64,000 nucleotides of DNA from assembly GCA_964463505.1 (NCBI GenBank), contig CAYXDC010000005.1, positions 1 to 64,000 of the forward strand, given 5' to 3'. Position 1 is the first letter of the stretch; every line of letters starts with the position of its first letter. The notes beneath the pieces were generated by a model. It made no database searches and was not told the DNA's origin. It saw nothing but the letters and a program-made list of their open reading frames with translations. The DNA comes from JAJZSS01 sp964463505 (lineage in GTDB: Bacteria; Chloroflexota; Anaerolineae; Anaerolineales; UBA4823). Shown one piece after another: positions 8,971 to 17,700 of the stretch. A program made the position numbers and the translations under genes.

Positions 8971-10428
8971 ATGCTTAAACGGACTTCGTACTTAACGGGT
9001 TTTCGATTGTGGATGTTGCTCGCTGGAGCAGTCATTCTTAGCTTCCTGGCTAGTTGCAGCCAGGATCTGCCAGTTGCACCTGGCGGTGATGCAACCGGGA
9101 CACTCGCGGTAAGCACGCAGATCACGGTCGTGCCGGCGCGCCAGTCCACCCCTACACCTCGGAAAACCGAAGCTGTCACCCAACTAGACGTTGATCCCCG
9201 GGATTTAAACGGTCTGGAGATTCTTTTCTGGCACAGCTTTGATGATCCCGCGCGGGCGATGCTGCTCAAGCTGGCTGAAGAATTTAACCGCAGTAATGAA
9301 TGGGGTGTGCAGGTGCGAGCTGAGTATCAGGGCAATTATGATCAGCTAAACGAGAAAGCCCGGCTGGCGCTAGAGAATGAGCAGCCGCCGCATCTGGTTG
9401 CGGCCTACTTGTATCAGGCATTGCAGTGGGATTCCGATCCAACCCTGGCTGCATTGGGGAAGTACGTAGACGATCCAATCTGGGGGCTGACCGAAGAACA
9501 ACAGGCTGATTTTTATCCATCGATCTGGCAGGCTGACGTGATTGCAGGCGAGCGCCTGGGAATCCCAGCGCTGCGTTCAGGCCAGTATCTGTACTATAAC
9601 CAGACCTGGGGGGGCGAACTGGGTTTTTCCCAGGCGCCACAAAGCTGGCGCCAATTGGAGCAGCAGGTTTGTGCGGCAGCGCAGGCGGCCAGTAACGACG
9701 ATGAGCAAGAGAATGATGGGCTGGGCGGTTTGCTGGTTACTACCGATTATGCAGCGACCCTGGGCTGGCTGGCTGCCTTTGGAAGTGAGATTGTGGATGC
9801 TGAAAGCGGTGTGTATGCGCTGGATACCCCTGCAGTGGAAGATGCTTTTGAGGCTTTGCGCAAATTATCCGATCAAGGATGTGCCTGGCTGGTTGAAAAC
9901 GGCTCAGCGGTGGAGAGTTTCGCCAGCCGGCATAGCTTGATCGCCTCTGGGAGCCTCCTGGAAGCGCCCTTCCTGGATCAAGCCTTGGAACGGGCTGGCA
10001 GCCGCGACCAGTGGACAGTACTGCCTTTCCTGGGCAATGCCACTCAAGCTGCGTCCATTCATTACGGGCCAGCCTATGTGGTGTTCTCAAGCTCGCCTGA
10101 AGAAGAGCTGGCTGCCTGGTTGTTTATACGCTGGCTGCTGACGCCCGAATCGCAGACACAGTGGATAGAGGCCAGCGGTGGATTACCTTTGCAGCGATCG
10201 GTTGCGGAACAGATGCAAGACTATGCAACCCGCAACCCGCACTGGACTGAGGCGGTGGCTCTGTTGCCGGACGCGCAGGCGGAACCTGCCCTGGCATCCT
10301 GGCACACCGTGCGCTGGGCGTTCTCCGATGCAACCGTGCAATTGTTCCGGTATTATTTCACTTTGGAGCAGGTGCCTGATCTGGTTGAACTGCTGGATGA
10401 GACCGTGCAGGAACTAAACGAACGATGA
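8971..10428 (+). CDS. ABC extracellular solute-binding lipoprotein, family 1
   Basis: A 485-residue lipoprotein: signal peptide with lipobox LASC (Cys29), a Thr/Pro linker, and a family 1 solute-binding domain beginning LEILFWHSFDDPARAMLLKLAEEFNRSN. The interior contains ALRSGQYLYYNQTWGGELGF and the hinge segment ELAAWLFIRWLLTPESQTQWIEASGGLP. It is the intact paralogue of the TAG-interrupted gene at 6033-7517 and supplies the Trp (DPIWGL) at the position of that stop. The stop codon overlaps the rnhA start (ATGA), so the two genes may be translationally coupled although their functions are unrelated. The ligand is unknown; sugars are most likely by family. Confidence 0.87.
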   Translation: MLKRTSYLTGFRLWMLLAGAVILSFLASCSQDLPVAPGGDATGTLAVSTQITVVPARQSTPTPRKTEAVTQLDVDPRDLNGLEILFWHSFDDPARAMLLKLAEEFNRSNEWGVQVRAEYQGNYDQLNEKARLALENEQPPHLVAAYLYQALQWDSDPTLAALGKYVDDPIWGLTEEQQADFYPSIWQADVIAGERLGIPALRSGQYLYYNQTWGGELGFSQAPQSWRQLEQQVCAAAQAASNDDEQENDGLGGLLVTTDYAATLGWLAAFGSEIVDAESGVYALDTPAVEDAFEALRKLSDQGCAWLVENGSAVESFASRHSLIASGSLLEAPFLDQALERAGSRDQWTVLPFLGNATQAASIHYGPAYVVFSSSPEEELAAWLFIRWLLTPESQTQWIEASGGLPLQRSVAEQMQDYATRNPHWTEAVALLPDAQAEPALASWHTVRWAFSDATVQLFRYYFTLEQVPDLVELLDETVQELNER

Positions 10429-10862
10429 ACGAACTCCCCCAGGTGGAAATCTACACCGATGGTTCATGCTCGCCGAATCCGGGGCCAGGCGGCTGGGCAG
10501 CAGTACTGCGCTATAAAGATAAGGAGCGTGAGCTTACGGGGAGCGAACGGAATACGACTAACAATCGTATGGAGCTGACCGCGGCTGTGCAGGCCTTGCA
10601 GAGCTTAACGCGATCTTGCCGGGTGATCGTTTACACCGATTCGGAATATTTGCGCCGCGGAATCACCGAATGGCTGCCGGGTTGGCGGCGGCGAAACTGG
10701 CGGCGAAAAGGCGGCGTCTTGGCAAATATTGATCTTTGGCAGGCTTTAGACGCAGCTTTGCAAGAACATGAACTCGAATGGCGCTGGGTGCGCGGCCATA
10801 CGGGCAATGTTTATAATGAGCGCGTGGATCAGCTTGCTAAAAAAGCAATTCTCCAACGTTGA
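10425..10862 (+). CDS. rnhA: Ribonuclease HI
   Basis: RNase HI cleaves the RNA strand of RNA-DNA hybrids, removing primers and R-loops in the cytoplasm. The 145-residue protein shows all four catalytic carboxylates: Asp12 in YTDGSCSPNPGPGG, Glu50 in NNRMELTA, Asp72 in VYTDSEY and Asp135 in NERVDQLAK, plus the catalytic-loop His125 in RGHTGN. A basic protrusion is present (WRRRNWRRKGG). The ATG overlaps the stop of the upstream lipoprotein gene by four bases. Identification is secure. Confidence 0.97.
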   Translation: MNELPQVEIYTDGSCSPNPGPGGWAAVLRYKDKERELTGSERNTTNNRMELTAAVQALQSLTRSCRVIVYTDSEYLRRGITEWLPGWRRRNWRRKGGVLANIDLWQALDAALQEHELEWRWVRGHTGNVYNERVDQLAKKAILQR

Positions 10863-10884
10863 GCAATAACTCAACTCAAAAAAA

Positions 10885-11439
10885 TCAGACGTTGGTGGTC
10901 GTTTCCTGGGGGGGAGGTGTACTCTCTGGTAAGGCAGCCTCTTCTACAGGGGTGGCTAATGCAGGGGTGTTGGATAAAACGGTGCCTGCAGGAAGCGTGT
11001 CTTCTGTCGCAGATGCGGCAGGCGTAATTTCCCCGCCTGTTGCGGGGCTGCTTAAATCAATCTCCACCTGGTCTTCCATCTGAATCTGGCCGCGCAGGAA
11101 AGCGCCTTCTTCCGTAGCGAATGCCGCCGTGGTCACGTTGCCCCACACCCGGCCAGTGGCGCGGATCTCCAGTTTTTGGGCAATAATATCCCCGCGCACC
11201 GCACCTGCCACAATGACCAGATTAGCGCGCACCTGCTCGCAGGTTACACGCCCAGTTTCACCCACCACCAGCACGCCGCGCAAGGCAATATCGCCTTCAA
11301 AGGTGCCTTCGATACGCACCCCACCGCTGCCGCCTAAGGCGCCTTTCCAGATCGTCCCGGATCCGAGCACAGACGTGATGCGTTCGATAGGCGCGGGTTG
11401 CTCTTCTGCTGGCGGCGGGTTTTCTCGTTTGCGAAACAT
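10885..11439 (-). CDS. Bactofilin family protein
   Basis: A 184-residue polymer-forming cytoskeletal protein of the bactofilin (DUF583) family. The central region (about residues 25-130) is a right-handed beta-helix with short repeats such as VRIEGTFEGDIALRGVLVVGETGRV and VWGNVTTAAFATEEGAFLRGQIQME. The short N-terminal tail and Pro/Ala/Thr-rich C-terminal tail are disordered, as in other bactofilins. It is the last gene of a minus-strand run guaB-mpg-fabI-bactofilin, 18 bases after fabI. Bactofilins assemble at the membrane and often guide cell-wall enzymes; the several M23 peptidases in this window are possible clients, but that is inference. Confidence 0.9.
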   Translation of the reverse strand: MFRKRENPPPAEEQPAPIERITSVLGSGTIWKGALGGSGGVRIEGTFEGDIALRGVLVVGETGRVTCEQVRANLVIVAGAVRGDIIAQKLEIRATGRVWGNVTTAAFATEEGAFLRGQIQMEDQVEIDLSSPATGGEITPAASATEDTLPAGTVLSNTPALATPVEEAALPESTPPPQETTTNV

Positions 11440-11457
11440 ACCTGATCCTTAAGCGCA

Positions 11458-12276
11458 CTAATCAGCGCTGTTGCTTGGTTTTGCGGCGGGTGTGTCTTCG
11501 ACCGGCTCGGGGATACCCAGGATATTGTACCCGGAGTCGACGTAGATCACTTCCCCGGTTGTTTTGGCTGCCAGGTCGGAGCACAGGTAGACCGCGGTAT
11601 TGCCGACGTCTTCGATGGTGATGTTTTGGTGCAGGGGGGCGATCTCAGCGAAACGCCGGTACATGCTTTTGAAGCCAGAAACGCCTGCAGCAGCCAGGGT
11701 GCGAATTGGCCCGGCTGAAACGGCGTTCACGCGTACACCTTGCGGGCCGAGGTCATAAGCCAGGTAGCGCACAGAGGCTTCCAGGGCGGCCTTGGCGACT
11801 CCCATCACATTATAATGCGGAGAGACCTTCTCGGCGCCGTAATAGGTCAGTGTCAGCAATGCCCCACCCGGACGGAGCATGGGTTGGAAGGCTTTGGCAA
11901 GGGCGGTAAATGAATACACACTGATATCCATGGCCGTGTGAAAGCCGGCCCGGCTGGTGTTGTAATACGGACCATTTAGCTCATCACGATTGGCGAAAGC
12001 GATGGCATGCACCAGGATATCAATCTGCCCAAAGGCAGCCCGGGCGCGCTCTGCAACCTGGGCGATCTCTTCATCACGGGTAACATCACAGGATTCGACA
12101 AAGGTGCAGCCAATCGATGCAGCCAGTGGGCGCACGCGGCGCTCCAGGACCTCGCCGGCATAGCTTAACCCCAGGCGAGCTCCCTGGGCATGAAAAGCCT
12201 GGGTGATGCCCCAGGCGATTGAACGATCGTTCGCCAATCCAAAAACCAGTGCAGTTTTACCGTCTAAAAGTCCCAT
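11458..12276 (-). CDS. fabI: Enoyl-[acyl-carrier-protein] reductase (FabI)
   Basis: FabI catalyses the last reduction step of each fatty acid elongation cycle using NAD(P)H. The 272-residue protein starts with the FabI-type nucleotide loop (KTALVFGLANDRSIAWGI) and carries the active-site set Tyr145/Tyr146, Tyr155, Met158 and Lys162 (YNVMGVAK). The C-terminus ends TTGEVIYVDSGYNILG followed by a short Pro/Glu extension of about 20 residues. A strong GGAGGTGA ribosome site precedes the ATG. It lies 27 bases downstream of the DNA glycosylase gene and upstream of the bactofilin gene in the same operon. Confidence 0.95.
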   Translation of the reverse strand: MGLLDGKTALVFGLANDRSIAWGITQAFHAQGARLGLSYAGEVLERRVRPLAASIGCTFVESCDVTRDEEIAQVAERARAAFGQIDILVHAIAFANRDELNGPYYNTSRAGFHTAMDISVYSFTALAKAFQPMLRPGGALLTLTYYGAEKVSPHYNVMGVAKAALEASVRYLAYDLGPQGVRVNAVSAGPIRTLAAAGVSGFKSMYRRFAEIAPLHQNITIEDVGNTAVYLCSDLAAKTTGEVIYVDSGYNILGIPEPVEDTPAAKPSNSAD

Positions 12277-12303
12277 TTCTCACCTCCACGATGTTATGCC
12301 TGT

Positions 12304-12909
12304 TCAAGCGGTCTTTTGCGCCTGCCAGCTGGTTACCCGGAAGCGCCAGGGAATGCTCTTCCATGGTTCTGGCACAGTATATAACCCCACACGGGGGCCA
12401 GTGGTCACGCATGCATCGGATATTGGTTCTCTAGATTCTATGTAAAGCTCAGCTTGTGGGCTGCATAAATCGGCGCCATTGAGGCTGCCATCGATCTTGA
12501 GTGCCTGGCAAAGCTTGGCTGGCCCATTTGTCCAAAGCTGAGGCGGCTGGTGGCCGCGCCGGCTGGCAATCAGATCAAGGCCGGTCTGTGGCAGGATAGC
12601 GCGGATCAGAATAGCAGCGGGCTGGTTTTCTGGCTCCACCACAAAGTTGAGCATCCAGTGCATACCATAGGTAAAATACACATACGCATGCCCGGGCGGA
12701 CCATACATCACTTGCGTGCGGGCAGTGCGCCCGGCCCGGCAGTGGCAACCCAGGTCTTCTTCGCCGCGATAGGCTTCTGTCTCAATAATGATGCCATCGA
12801 TGCGAATGCCATCCTGCAGGCGCACCAGGCGCGTTCCCAGCAGCTCACGGGCCACCTGCAGGGCGGGGCGATCAAAGAAGCTGCGTACTAAGCGGGGGGT
12901 TTCTGGCAT
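12304..12909 (-). CDS. 3-methyladenine DNA glycosylase, AAG/MPG family
   Basis: A 201-residue base-excision repair enzyme that removes alkylated purines such as 3-methyladenine. Family landmarks are FFDRPALQVARELLG at the N-terminus, the catalytic segment IIETEAYRGEEDLGCHC with the active Glu, YGPPGHAYVYFTYGMHWMLN, and NGPAKLCQALKI. The length matches bacterial members. The start lies 5 bases after the guaB stop, so it is co-transcribed with guaB and the downstream fabI. There is no clear ribosome site, which supports coupling to guaB translation. Confidence 0.93.
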   Translation of the reverse strand: MPETPRLVRSFFDRPALQVARELLGTRLVRLQDGIRIDGIIIETEAYRGEEDLGCHCRAGRTARTQVMYGPPGHAYVYFTYGMHWMLNFVVEPENQPAAILIRAILPQTGLDLIASRRGHQPPQLWTNGPAKLCQALKIDGSLNGADLCSPQAELYIESREPISDACVTTGPRVGLYTVPEPWKSIPWRFRVTSWQAQKTA

Positions 12910-12914
12910 AGTGC

Positions 12915-14393
12915 TCAGGAATTCACCTGGTAATTGGGCGCCTCGCGGGTGATGATCACATCATGGGGGTGGCTCTCGATCAGCCCGGCGTTGGTAATGC
13001 GCACCAATTGAGCACGCGTGCGCAGGTCTTGCAGGTTCGCTGCTCCGGCATAACCCATGCCAGAGCGCAAGCCGCCCACCAGCTGGAAGACGTAGTCGCT
13101 CAAGGGGCCTTTATAAGGGATGCGTCCTTCGATGCCTTCCGGGACCAACTTGCCGCTGCTGCTCTGCCCGCTGGCATAACGATCACGACCATAACCCTGC
13201 ATGGCGCCCATACTGCCCATACCGCGATATTCTTTGAAGCGCCGGCCTTCATAATGCACAATATCTCCGGGGGATTCATCCAGCCCGGAGAGCAAGCTGC
13301 CAAGCATCACCGCTTCGGCGCCGGCAACGATGGCTTTGACAATATCGCCGCTGAATTTTATCCCTCCATCGGCGATAACCGGCACGTTATAAGGTTTGGC
13401 AGCCTGGGCGCAGTGGTATATGGCGCTGAGCTGAGGCATGCCGGCGCCGGCCACAATACGAGTGGTACAGATTGAGCCTGCCCCAACGCCAACTTTTACG
13501 GCGCTGGCGCCAGCTTTGATCAGGGCCACAGTTCCCTGGGGGGTGACGACATTGCCCGCCAGGATGGGTAAATCAGGCCAGTGCTGCCGCAGGCGCTGGA
13601 TAGCCTGGATCACGCCCGCGGAATGTCCGTGGGCTGTGTCGATGACGATGAGATCGATATCTTCATCGACCAACAGCTGGGCGCGCGCCTCTACATCGGG
13701 ACCAACACCCACGGCTGCGCCGACCAACAGGCGGCCCTGAGAATCGTGCGAAGCGTTGGGGAAGTCGCGCGCCTTCTGAATATCTTTTACGGTCAGTAAA
13801 CCTTTGAGATAACCACCCTCATCCACCAGGGGTAATTTTTCAATACGGTGCTGCTGCAAGAGCTTTTTGGCATCCAGTAAGGCAATGCCGACCGGGGCTA
13901 TTACCAGCGGCTGATGGGTCATGAATTTTTCGACTGGGAAGTCGAGATCGGCTTCCTCCAGGAATCGTATATCCCGGTTGGTGAGGATACCCAGCAAGCG
14001 TCCGTCGGGTGTAGTCACCGGCACACCGCTGATATGGTAGGTAGACATGATTTCCTCGGCCTGGCGCACGGTGGCATCCGGCGGCAGGGTGATTGGCTCA
14101 ACGATCATCCCCGACTGCGAGCGCTTGACTTTATCCACTTCAGCAGCCTGGGCTTCTGGAGCGAGGTTGCGGTGGATGATACCCAATCCACCTTCACGCG
14201 CCAGGGCGATCGCCAGACGGGCTTCGGTGACTGTATCCATGGCGGCGGATAGGATGGGTATATTCAGCTCCAGCCCGGGGCCAAGCCGGGCGCGGACGTC
14301 TGTTTGGGCAGGCAGCACCTCGGTATAACCTGGGACCACCAGCACATCGTCAAAGGTCAAGGCTTCGGAAGAGGAAAATAGCTCAACATTCAT
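12915..14393 (-). CDS. guaB: Inosine-5'-monophosphate dehydrogenase
   Basis: GuaB oxidises IMP to XMP with NAD+, the committed step of GMP synthesis. The 492-residue protein has the N-terminal barrel start LTFDDVLVVPGYTEVLP, two CBS domains at about residues 95-210 (MSTYHISGVPVTTPDGRLLGILTNRD and KLPLVDEGGYLKGLLTVKD), and the catalytic loop GVGAGSICTTR with Cys309. The flap region MGSMGAMQGYGRDRY is also present. The start is supported by AGGA 9 bases upstream. It is the first gene of the four-gene minus-strand operon that ends with the bactofilin gene. Confidence 0.97.
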   Translation of the reverse strand: MNVELFSSSEALTFDDVLVVPGYTEVLPAQTDVRARLGPGLELNIPILSAAMDTVTEARLAIALAREGGLGIIHRNLAPEAQAAEVDKVKRSQSGMIVEPITLPPDATVRQAEEIMSTYHISGVPVTTPDGRLLGILTNRDIRFLEEADLDFPVEKFMTHQPLVIAPVGIALLDAKKLLQQHRIEKLPLVDEGGYLKGLLTVKDIQKARDFPNASHDSQGRLLVGAAVGVGPDVEARAQLLVDEDIDLIVIDTAHGHSAGVIQAIQRLRQHWPDLPILAGNVVTPQGTVALIKAGASAVKVGVGAGSICTTRIVAGAGMPQLSAIYHCAQAAKPYNVPVIADGGIKFSGDIVKAIVAGAEAVMLGSLLSGLDESPGDIVHYEGRRFKEYRGMGSMGAMQGYGRDRYASGQSSSGKLVPEGIEGRIPYKGPLSDYVFQLVGGLRSGMGYAGAANLQDLRTRAQLVRITNAGLIESHPHDVIITREAPNYQVNS

Positions 14394-14586
14394 GATTTGT
14401 TATCCTGTTTTCGATCGTTTATTTACAAAAATCCCCCATGGTGTGCTCATGCGGGAGAATGAAGTCTGGTTTCAAATGTACCATTTGGGAATCTTGAGCG
14501 CTGTTGATATTACCTGCCATGCCCTCCGATTGTAACATACGCTCTATAAACCATTCAAAATACCTCAGATAAGGGAATCATAAACA

Positions 14587-14707
14587 GGAGGCTGTCCAAA
14601 AGGAAGGGCGAAGCGGGGCTCATCTGCCATAAATGGCGTTCATTGCCCAGCTTCGCCCCTGCTTGTGGGGTTGATGATTCGAAAAATGTGCTTTTCGGAC
14701 AGCCCTC
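14587..14707. repeat. Palindromic MITE-like element
   Basis: About 120 bases are bounded by imperfect terminal inverted repeats: GGCTGTCC-AAAAG on the left (14590-14602) and CTTTTCGGACAGCC on the right (14691-14704). A second, inner inverted repeat, GGGCGAAGC with GCTTCGCCC, lies at 14606-14614 and 14649-14658. The termini resemble those of IS-derived miniature elements. No open reading frame and no obvious target duplication were found. It fills most of the 338-base gap between guaB and the amylase gene and could also fold as a terminator for the amylase transcript. Confidence 0.55.
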
Positions 14708-14731
14708 TACTGCAATGGTCAGGTTAAACGC

Positions 14732-17700
14732 TTAGTTTCCACACGGGGAGACATTGCGCCAGTTCAACACGGTATCATTCACGGTCTGTACACCGCTTGC
14801 ACCATAGCTCAAGGTGAGCTGGCGATTGCTCAACTCCTCGCATGTGGCACCCTTTTCGACATAATCCCATGAACCGAGGGTGTATTTATAATCGATCTGT
14901 ACGCCTTCCTGCCCGGTCAGTGTGATGGTCCATAAAGTGGGGCTCACTCGGGTGAGAACCACCCCAGCAGGATCCCATTGGGGCAGACCACCATCCAGCC
15001 GGTCCAGGGAGCCGGCGATATAGACCATAAGCCCGGTGGCGTCGGTGGTATCGGGTACGGTTACGTTAAAAACCACGCTCACTGAACGCAGCTCGGCAGT
15101 TGCTTCAACCTCGGCTGAGTCGGCTGAACGATTGAAGGAGGTATCTACTGCCCGCACCACGTAAAAATATGTGGCTCCCTGCACAACGTCTGTATCTACA
15201 AAGGTGGTGGCGCCAACAACCAGCGCCAGGGTGATGTAAGGCCCGCCAGATGTGTCGCTGCGGCGGATTTCGTAACCATACAGGGTTGGGTCGTCAAGCG
15301 TGGAATCCCAGGCCAGCTCTACCCCGGCAGGGGAGGCTGCTGTTACCCGGAGACCGCTCGGCACGGTGGGCGCCAGGGTATCTTCGCTGGGCAGGACAGT
15401 GAGCTTACCTGGATTGGAGGGCAGGGCGCCTGTTACGATGGGACCGTTCAGGTCTGCGTACAGCCAATCGCGGCCATTGGTGGTAGTGTAGCGATAGACA
15501 TAGTCGAAGTTGCCGAGCTGGTCGGGCAGCAGGCTGGCCATGAACTCATCGTTGTTGCCCGCATCGACATTGAATGTGGCATCTCCCCATAACCAGTCCG
15601 GGTGGGCATCTGGATTGGTGCCAAGCGGGCCGTATCCAACTTGCGCCAGCAGGCCATCGGTAAGACCGGGCTCGCTGGTGGCCCCATCAATCCAAACCTG
15701 GCCATAGATATAGTCGGTGCGGTCGATGGCGCTGATGATGTGGTCAATGGTTGGAGGCCATTGCAGGTTTGCCCAGCCAATCAGGTAGTGCGGCATGGCG
15801 CTAACCTGGTCCGAGAAAGCGCTTTCGTTGCCCCGTTCATCCAGGGCGGTTACGACGTAGTAGTACAGGCGCGCATTGCGCAAGCCCGTATCGGTAAAGC
15901 TGAGGCTGGTCAGGGGAGTGGAATTTACTCTCACCCAACCACCGCCGCTGAGCGGGCTGCGATACAGGTTGTAACCAGATGCCTTGGCTACGGCGCTCCA
16001 GGCCAGGCTAACCTGCTGGCTGCCTTCTTCGACAACGCGCAGGGTTGTTGGAGCAGGCGGCGGCAATAGATCGGTTATATTGGTCGCCAGGAGCAGGGCG
16101 CTCATAGCGGGCAAGGAGACCTGGATTTGACCGTTCCGGACCAGCATGGAGAAGGCGGGACTCTTCGGCCCTGCCCAATAGAGCGAATTCAAGCGAGTCC
16201 CTTCCGGCAGGTAGCCTTCAACCGGTATCGATATAGTACGAGCTTCGGTGCTGCGGTTGATGACTACCAGAGCAGCCTGGGAAGTAGTTTTGCGCCCATA
16301 GGCAACCGTATTGGCAGTGTCATCTGCCACGAGAACGCGCAGATCGCCTTCGGTGAGAGCGGGAAGTTTCTTGCGCAGGATTGCCAGGGTGCGGTAGATG
16401 CGGGAGATGTTGTAATTGGCTTCACCTCCGCTATCGATCCAGGGGAATGTGCGGCGATCGTCTGGATCGTCATCGCCAGTCACGCCAACTTCATCGCCGT
16501 AGTAGATGGTCGGCGCTCCGGGCATGCTGTACTGGATCAGGGCGGCAATTTGCTGGCGGCGCTGGCCCTGGGCAAGATTGGCCGGATTTTCTTCTTTATC
16601 TGCTGTCGTCTGGCTACCAGGGGTCAGCGCCCATAACAGGCGCTCAGTGTCGTGGCTGCCCAGCAGGTTCATCAGAGTAAAGTAAGCGCCTTCGGGGTAG
16701 TCTTCCTGGATTGATGCGATGCGAGCGGCAAATTCACTCATGCTGATGATGCGCCCACTATCTCCGAAACCCTTGGAGTCAAAACTGCCAGGGCTGAGTA
16801 AGCCCAGCACCGCATCCCGCAGGCGGTAGTTCATGGTTGTATCCGCCCGATCGCCGCGCAGATAGCGCAGCAGAGTGCTGTCTTTCTGCCATAGCTCCCC
16901 TATGATCAGCGTTTCGGGATACTCGGTTTTGACAATCTCGCGGAAGGTCTCCCAGTAGCCGGTGGGGAAGGACGCATCGCCCATGACATCCTGGCGCCAG
17001 CCTGAAGCACCGTTATACAGCCAATACCGGCTGACTGAATCCGGATTGGTCAGGAAGTAATCCTGAACTTCCGGGTTGGATTTGTTGATCACTGGGATGC
17101 TATCGAAGCCGAACCAGCCATCATAGAACGTGTCGTCACCATCCGGGGTGGATGGCGCGCAGGGGGCTGGCTCGCTTGCACCGGGGGCGCGGAAGCTGAA
17201 CCAATCTCGGTAATCCGAGTCGGCTGCTTCGCAAGCCCCCAGAGTCTCATAATCCAGGTAGCGGTCGAAGATGGGGCTGTCGGATGACATGTGGTTGAAG
17301 ACGCCATCCAGGATGATGCGGATACCGAAACGATTGGCCTGGGTGATTAATTGTTCAAAGTCTTCCAGGTCGCCCAGAGCCGGGTCGATCTGATAGTAAT
17401 CCTCGGTATCATAGCGGTGATTGGACTGGGCGGCAAAAATTGGATTAAAGTAGATGGCGTTGACGCCCATCGAGCGCAGGTAAGGTAGCTTCTCGATTAC
17501 ACCCTGCAGATCGCCGCCAAAGTAATCACGCCCACGTGGCCCTTCAATGGTTGGGCTGTAATCCGGCGGGGTGTCGTCAAAGCGCCAGGGGCAGTTTTCA
17601 AGCGCATCGGCGTAATTGCGGCAGTAGCCCTCGGGCAAGATATTCCAATCTAGCGCCAGGACGGGGTCGTCATAGCGTTCGTCCCCGGTTTGTGGGTCAT

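Noticed and set aside
14429..14460. Imperfect hairpin TCCCCCATG/CATGCGGGA upstream of guaB as a purine riboswitch
   Set aside because: The stem is short and mismatched and none of the purine riboswitch core is visible.
15602..16636. Open frames of 155 and 169 codons opposite the amylase gene
   Set aside because: They are antisense shadows of the GH13 and FN3 coding region with no recognisable protein pattern.
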